Position numbers and translations under genes: made by a program. A stretch of 64,000 nt of DNA from Diplonema papillatum (lineage: Eukaryota > Euglenozoa > Diplonemea > Diplonemida > Diplonemidae): contig JAPJBO010000826.1 in assembly GCA_030068145.1 (NCBI GenBank), positions 38,157 to 102,156 on the forward strand. Direction: 5' to 3'. This document shows, piece after piece, positions 60,577-64,000 of this stretch. The stretch's first letter is position 1. Every line of letters begins with the position of its first letter. The notes under the pieces are model-generated. The model saw only the letters and a program-made list of their open reading frames with translations. It had not been told where the DNA came from and did not search any database.

Positions 60577-63500
60577 GTCGTCTTGTTGCGTTAGTGGGGA
60601 GTCATTTGCAAGCAAATGAGTACCACACCATGCCAGCTTTTCGCTACGTGACTCCAGAAGGGTCACTTTTTCCGCGCTTTCGGCGCGGCGCAACTCTAGT
60701 CGGTTGCAACTGTTCTTGGAAATTACTGACGATTTCATAATCCGAAAAGGAATCGGAATCTTCGCTTTCTCGTTTGCGCCGATAGGCACGCTGCGATGCG
60801 GAGGACGCGAGTAGACGGCTGCGGGAGAGGCCGTGGGGGTGCATGGCGCGGGTCGCTTCCTGCCTGCTGGCGGGGGGGCGCGCTTCAGGGGCGACTTCGT
60901 CGTCCGCCTCCTCCGGCCACGGCTGGTAGGTGTTCCAGGTGGGGACGGCGCGCGCCGCTTCCGGCCTGTGTGGCCGTCGCTCTCGCCTAGGCTGCGACCG
61001 CCACCGCCGCCGCCGCGATCCCCGCCGCGACCGCTGCCGCGACCGCCGCCGCTTGCGCGGCCGCGACCAGTGCCGCGGCCGCCGCCACCGTCTCCGCCAC
61101 TGTCGTCTCCTCCGCCCCGGCCGCCGCGGCCACGGCCACGGCCGCGGCAGCGGCCGCCACGACCACCGCCACCCCCGTCGCCACTGCTGCTGTCGCGGCC
61201 AGCACCACCCCTGTGATGCCCCCGTCCGCAGCACGCGTCAGCGTTCGGGCAGGTCCCGCATCGCGTCAGCCGATGCGCCCGGCAGCACTGAATGCGCAGG
61301 CCGTCGTCCGGTTGGTGGTGCACCTGGCAGCACTGGTCCACTACAAGGCTGTAGTTTCTCCGCATGCCAGCGCACACCGCGCACTTCTGCTTCGCGCAGG
61401 CATCGCAGACCGACTGCGTGCGGAGCAGAGGGTCCGCCTGCGCAGCCGGTACAAGCACGGGAAGGCGCGGGCGTTGCGGCAGAGGGGTGGGCACGTCCCA
61501 GCGCAGCGAACGCTGTGCCCGCCGCGCCGCGTCGTACTGCGGGAACACGTCCCCGCCCCAGTTCTTCCCGTCCCCGGCAGCTGCCCGCGGAAAGCTCGTC
61601 TCCAGCACCCCGTGCGTCTCCTCGCCCCCGGCGAAGCGTGGGCGAGGTGTCAATCCCCCCCACAGCATCGGCGCCCCCAGGGTCCTCATCGAGCCCACCC
61701 GGACCTTCCGCTCGGCAGGCAACGGCGACGGCAGCTGCAGGTCCTGGCACAGGCGGCACAATGTCGACAGCATCGTCCAGAGGGTCTTCCCCCTCTGGTT
61801 GGCGGCGAGCCTTCGTATTCCCGGGGGGGCAGGGACGTCGACCCCGGTGTGGACCTCGAAGTCCACTGCCAGCTCGACGCACGACACCTCGCCTGCGTTC
61901 GTCCACCTCAGTGCCGACAGCCAGCCCTTGAGCGCCCGCATCGCACGGCCGCCGTACGGCCATCTCGGCGGCTCATCCGGAAGGCGGTCGAAGTTGAACA
62001 CGTGCCGCACCGCCGGCAGCGGCGCAGCTGCGTGCCAGGGGTGCATCGGTTGCACTGCGGAGAGGCGGCGCCGCTCCGCCTCCACGCGTGCAGCGTACAC
62101 CGCCGCCATGAGGCGGTGAAGGGCCGCGACCTCCACCCGCATTCCTTCGACAATAACCCCATGCACACGCGTGCAAGACGGCCACCTCGCCCGGTCCGCC
62201 CGCAGGAGTTCGGCGTAGCAAGGACGGCCGCGGATCTCGTCGTAGGCGGGGCACTCCCACCACAGGTGATCCGCTGTGTCCTGGACGCCCCGGTCGCAGT
62301 CCCTGCAGCCGCGGTCCAGCGGCGGACGCTGAGGTTCCGAAGTGGAGGATTCGGAGACGTGCTCGTCAAAGCTGCCGGTCGTATCAGAGGCGGTCGACGA
62401 CACGGACGCCGAGGAGCTCGGCGACCCGTCTGACCCGGCCGCCCCTCCGTTCGCACGCGCATTCCGCCCCCACCGCGCTGCGAGGAACACACCCCCGGAC
62501 AGAATCACCGCCAGCGCTCGTTTCTCGCCAGCGTCAGCCGTCGTTAGGCGCAGCTCGTTCGTACGCCTGCAGTCCACCCCTGCCTGCACGCCGTCGTAAG
62601 ACGGTCGTTGCCTCGCAAGCTGCGTCCAGGTCGTCTGCCGTAGCCGCGCCCGGATGGCGTGGTGCCTCTCGCCCCTCTCCATGTCGAGAAGCCGGCGGCC
62701 CTCGAGCGCCGCGGTCGCAAAGTCGTGGCCTTCGAAATCGATGCCCGCGACCGTGAAACCGTCAGAGATGGCGATCCCGACAGGTCCTAGGCGCGCCTTC
62801 GGCAACAACACACCGTGCCGGCTGTAAAGTCGGGCGATGTTCAGCATGCGGGCGTACACGCGGGGGAGCCTCTCGCACGCGTCGAAAAGCGAGCACAGGA
62901 TCTTGTACGGCCGTGCCATCAGTGGGTCCATACGGTGGGCTTTCGCCAGGATGGTCAGCACCGCCGTCACATTCCTCGACGGATGCTTCGTCCCGAAAGC
63001 ACCCTTCACTACCCGCGACCGCAGCCCCCTCAGGCACGTCTGCGTGTACCCCTCGTACGAGCACCCCGCCAGCACGCTTGCGAGGACATTGGAGCTCGCC
63101 ACCTCGCAGCGGACCTCGAATGGAAGGCGCGAGGTGCTCAGCCTGTCCAGCAATGCGTTTTGGGCCCTCAGACGCGCGTCGTTGGTACGTTCCGCCTGAA
63201 CGCTCGCGACACACGTGCGCACACCGAGGATCTTCGCCGTCGTCGCTGTTGGTATCGTCTCGTCGCCGACTGCCAGCACGCTCGTATAGGGCCGCCGCCG
63301 ACGCTGCCGCGCCGTGCCCGCGGGGATCCCCATCGCCAGTGTCTTCGTCATGTTCAGCCGCATCCCCGTCAGGGCGCAGAACTGTGCGATGACGTCGACC
63401 GCCTGCTGCAGCTCGGACTCCACGGACGCGAAGAGCGTGGCATCATCCGCCAGCGACTCCGACGAAACCTCCGGTACGCGCACCGACACCGCTCGGAGCA

Positions 63501-63993
63501 CAATCGACAGCAAGGCGTTGATGAGGATCACCGAAAGTGGGCACCCCTGCAAGATACCGTTGGTGACCTCAAACTCGGACCCTACGCCCAGCGGCAACTT
63601 AAACCGGCGCTTCATCCCACGGTACATGGCGCGCAGGGGGCGCAGGATGCGCGCGTCGAGGCCCATCTCTTCGGCGAGCCGGAGAACGATCCCCTGCGGT
63701 ACCCGGTCGAAGCACTTCGCGAAATCGAGTGCGACCATGTACAGCGACTTCGACTCGTCGAGCAGCGTCTCCTCGATCAGCGTCGTCAGCTCCATGAGGA
63801 CGTCGTCCGTCCGATGCCCTCTGCGGAAGCCGTGCTGCGACGGAAGAATCCAGCCGTCCTGCCACTCCATGACGTCTTGCAAACGCCTGCAGGCCCACAA
63901 CCGATAGACGCAGCTCGTCACGGTGATTGGCCGCAAGTTCGTTGGCGAGGTGTCGTCGGTCTTTGGTATGAGCGACACCAACGACGTCAGCAT
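60565..63993 (-). CDS. Non-LTR (LINE) retrotransposon ORF2-like protein, 5'-partial
   Basis: Reverse transcriptase for target-primed retrotransposition; the first residues here (LVSLIPKTDDTSPTNLRPIT) are the usual LINE lead-in. RT motifs in order: PSQHGFRRGHRTDD (~51-64), VALDFAKCFDRVP (~87-99), GILQGCPLS (~146-154), LADDATL (~181-187; the usual F/YADD has Leu) and KTLAMG. A C-x2-C...H...C knuckle (CRDCDRG...HLWWEC) lies near residue 563-581. The C-terminal third has a domain shared with the dead copy at 25.5-26.6 kb (VELAVDFEV..., GSMRTLGAP), then a Cys/His-rich cluster (CDACAKQKCAVC ... CCGRGHH). This is followed by a long Gly/Arg-rich RGG-like tail, probably for RNA binding. The frame runs off the window edge, so any endonuclease domain lies outside. 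No stops in 1142 codons suggest a young, possibly active copy. Confidence 0.9.
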   Translation of the reverse strand: MLTSLVSLIPKTDDTSPTNLRPITVTSCVYRLWACRRLQDVMEWQDGWILPSQHGFRRGHRTDDVLMELTTLIEETLLDESKSLYMVALDFAKCFDRVPQGIVLRLAEEMGLDARILRPLRAMYRGMKRRFKLPLGVGSEFEVTNGILQGCPLSVILINALLSIVLRAVSVRVPEVSSESLADDATLFASVESELQQAVDVIAQFCALTGMRLNMTKTLAMGIPAGTARQRRRRPYTSVLAVGDETIPTATTAKILGVRTCVASVQAERTNDARLRAQNALLDRLSTSRLPFEVRCEVASSNVLASVLAGCSYEGYTQTCLRGLRSRVVKGAFGTKHPSRNVTAVLTILAKAHRMDPLMARPYKILCSLFDACERLPRVYARMLNIARLYSRHGVLLPKARLGPVGIAISDGFTVAGIDFEGHDFATAALEGRRLLDMERGERHHAIRARLRQTTWTQLARQRPSYDGVQAGVDCRRTNELRLTTADAGEKRALAVILSGGVFLAARWGRNARANGGAAGSDGSPSSSASVSSTASDTTGSFDEHVSESSTSEPQRPPLDRGCRDCDRGVQDTADHLWWECPAYDEIRGRPCYAELLRADRARWPSCTRVHGVIVEGMRVEVAALHRLMAAVYAARVEAERRRLSAVQPMHPWHAAAPLPAVRHVFNFDRLPDEPPRWPYGGRAMRALKGWLSALRWTNAGEVSCVELAVDFEVHTGVDVPAPPGIRRLAANQRGKTLWTMLSTLCRLCQDLQLPSPLPAERKVRVGSMRTLGAPMLWGGLTPRPRFAGGEETHGVLETSFPRAAAGDGKNWGGDVFPQYDAARRAQRSLRWDVPTPLPQRPRLPVLVPAAQADPLLRTQSVCDACAKQKCAVCAGMRRNYSLVVDQCCQVHHQPDDGLRIQCCRAHRLTRCGTCPNADACCGRGHHRGGAGRDSSSGDGGGGGRGGRCRGRGRGRGGRGGGDDSGGDGGGGRGTGRGRASGGGRGSGRGGDRGGGGGGRSLGESDGHTGRKRRAPSPPGTPTSRGRRRRTTKSPLKRAPPPAGRKRPAPCTPTASPAAVYSRPPHRSVPIGANEKAKIPIPFRIMKSSVISKNSCNRLELRRAESAEKVTLLESRSEKLAWCGTHLLANDSPLTQQDDDRL

Positions 63994-64000
63994 ACCCTTC

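Noticed and set aside
60833..62433. Long plus-strand ORFs opposite the LINE
   Set aside because: Antisense shadows of the GC-rich RT and RGG-coding sequence (Arg/Pro/Ser-rich).

Overview
The window looks like nuclear DNA of a GC-rich, repeat-laden unicellular eukaryote. The supporting signs are a STIMATE-type membrane protein, a non-LTR (LINE) retrotransposon, broken pieces of eukaryotic 18S rRNA, long intron-poor genes, and a large satellite with many MITEs. The 18S pieces and a recurring CA-rich '...ACAG|G' acceptor just before start codons would fit a euglenozoan such as a diplonemid that trans-splices its mRNAs. That placement is inference only; no spliced-leader gene was found.

Layout. 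0-4.2 kb: a very long beta-helix protein, followed by two extra tandem copies of its own 3' end. 5.6-6.65 kb: a 76-bp tandem array. 7.0-7.85 kb: a STIMATE/TMEM110-family gene, followed by 1.6 kb of decayed copies of its 3' half. 10-12.4 kb: duplicated leader segments, one split by a TA-flanked MITE. 12.5-15.8 kb: a WD40/beta-propeller protein with a helical tail. 16-19.2 kb: a (CCCA)n tract, a probable ADP-ribosyltransferase and a helical protein truncated by repeat DNA. 19-35 kb: mostly mobile DNA, with several long terminal-inverted-repeat (TIR) elements, a fold-back element carrying two opposed Gln/His-rich ORFs, a dead LINE fragment and MITEs. 35-38 kb: no recognisable gene. 38-40.1 kb: an 18S fragment, then an aldo/keto reductase gene with a broken tandem copy upstream and a MITE at its 3' end. 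40.6-46 kb: MITEs, a Myb-like fragment, an 11-bp array inside a TIR element and scrambled 18S pieces. 46.06-51.56 kb: a 168-bp satellite with higher-order structure. 51.7-52.2 kb: a 97-bp array. 53-54.9 kb: an unrecognised 636-aa protein. 56-59.2 kb: a Torsin/Clp-like AAA+ ATPase surrounded by partial copies of itself. 60.5-64 kb: a LINE reverse transcriptase read leftward and cut by the window edge.

The strongest overall pattern is that most genes here are flanked by truncated tandem copies of themselves: 3'-end pieces downstream and/or 5'-end pieces upstream. Four of the pairwise gaps between a gene and its broken copy measure exactly 19 nt, and the satellite carries an exact 19-bp duplication. 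The genes themselves do not form an operon or an obvious pathway.
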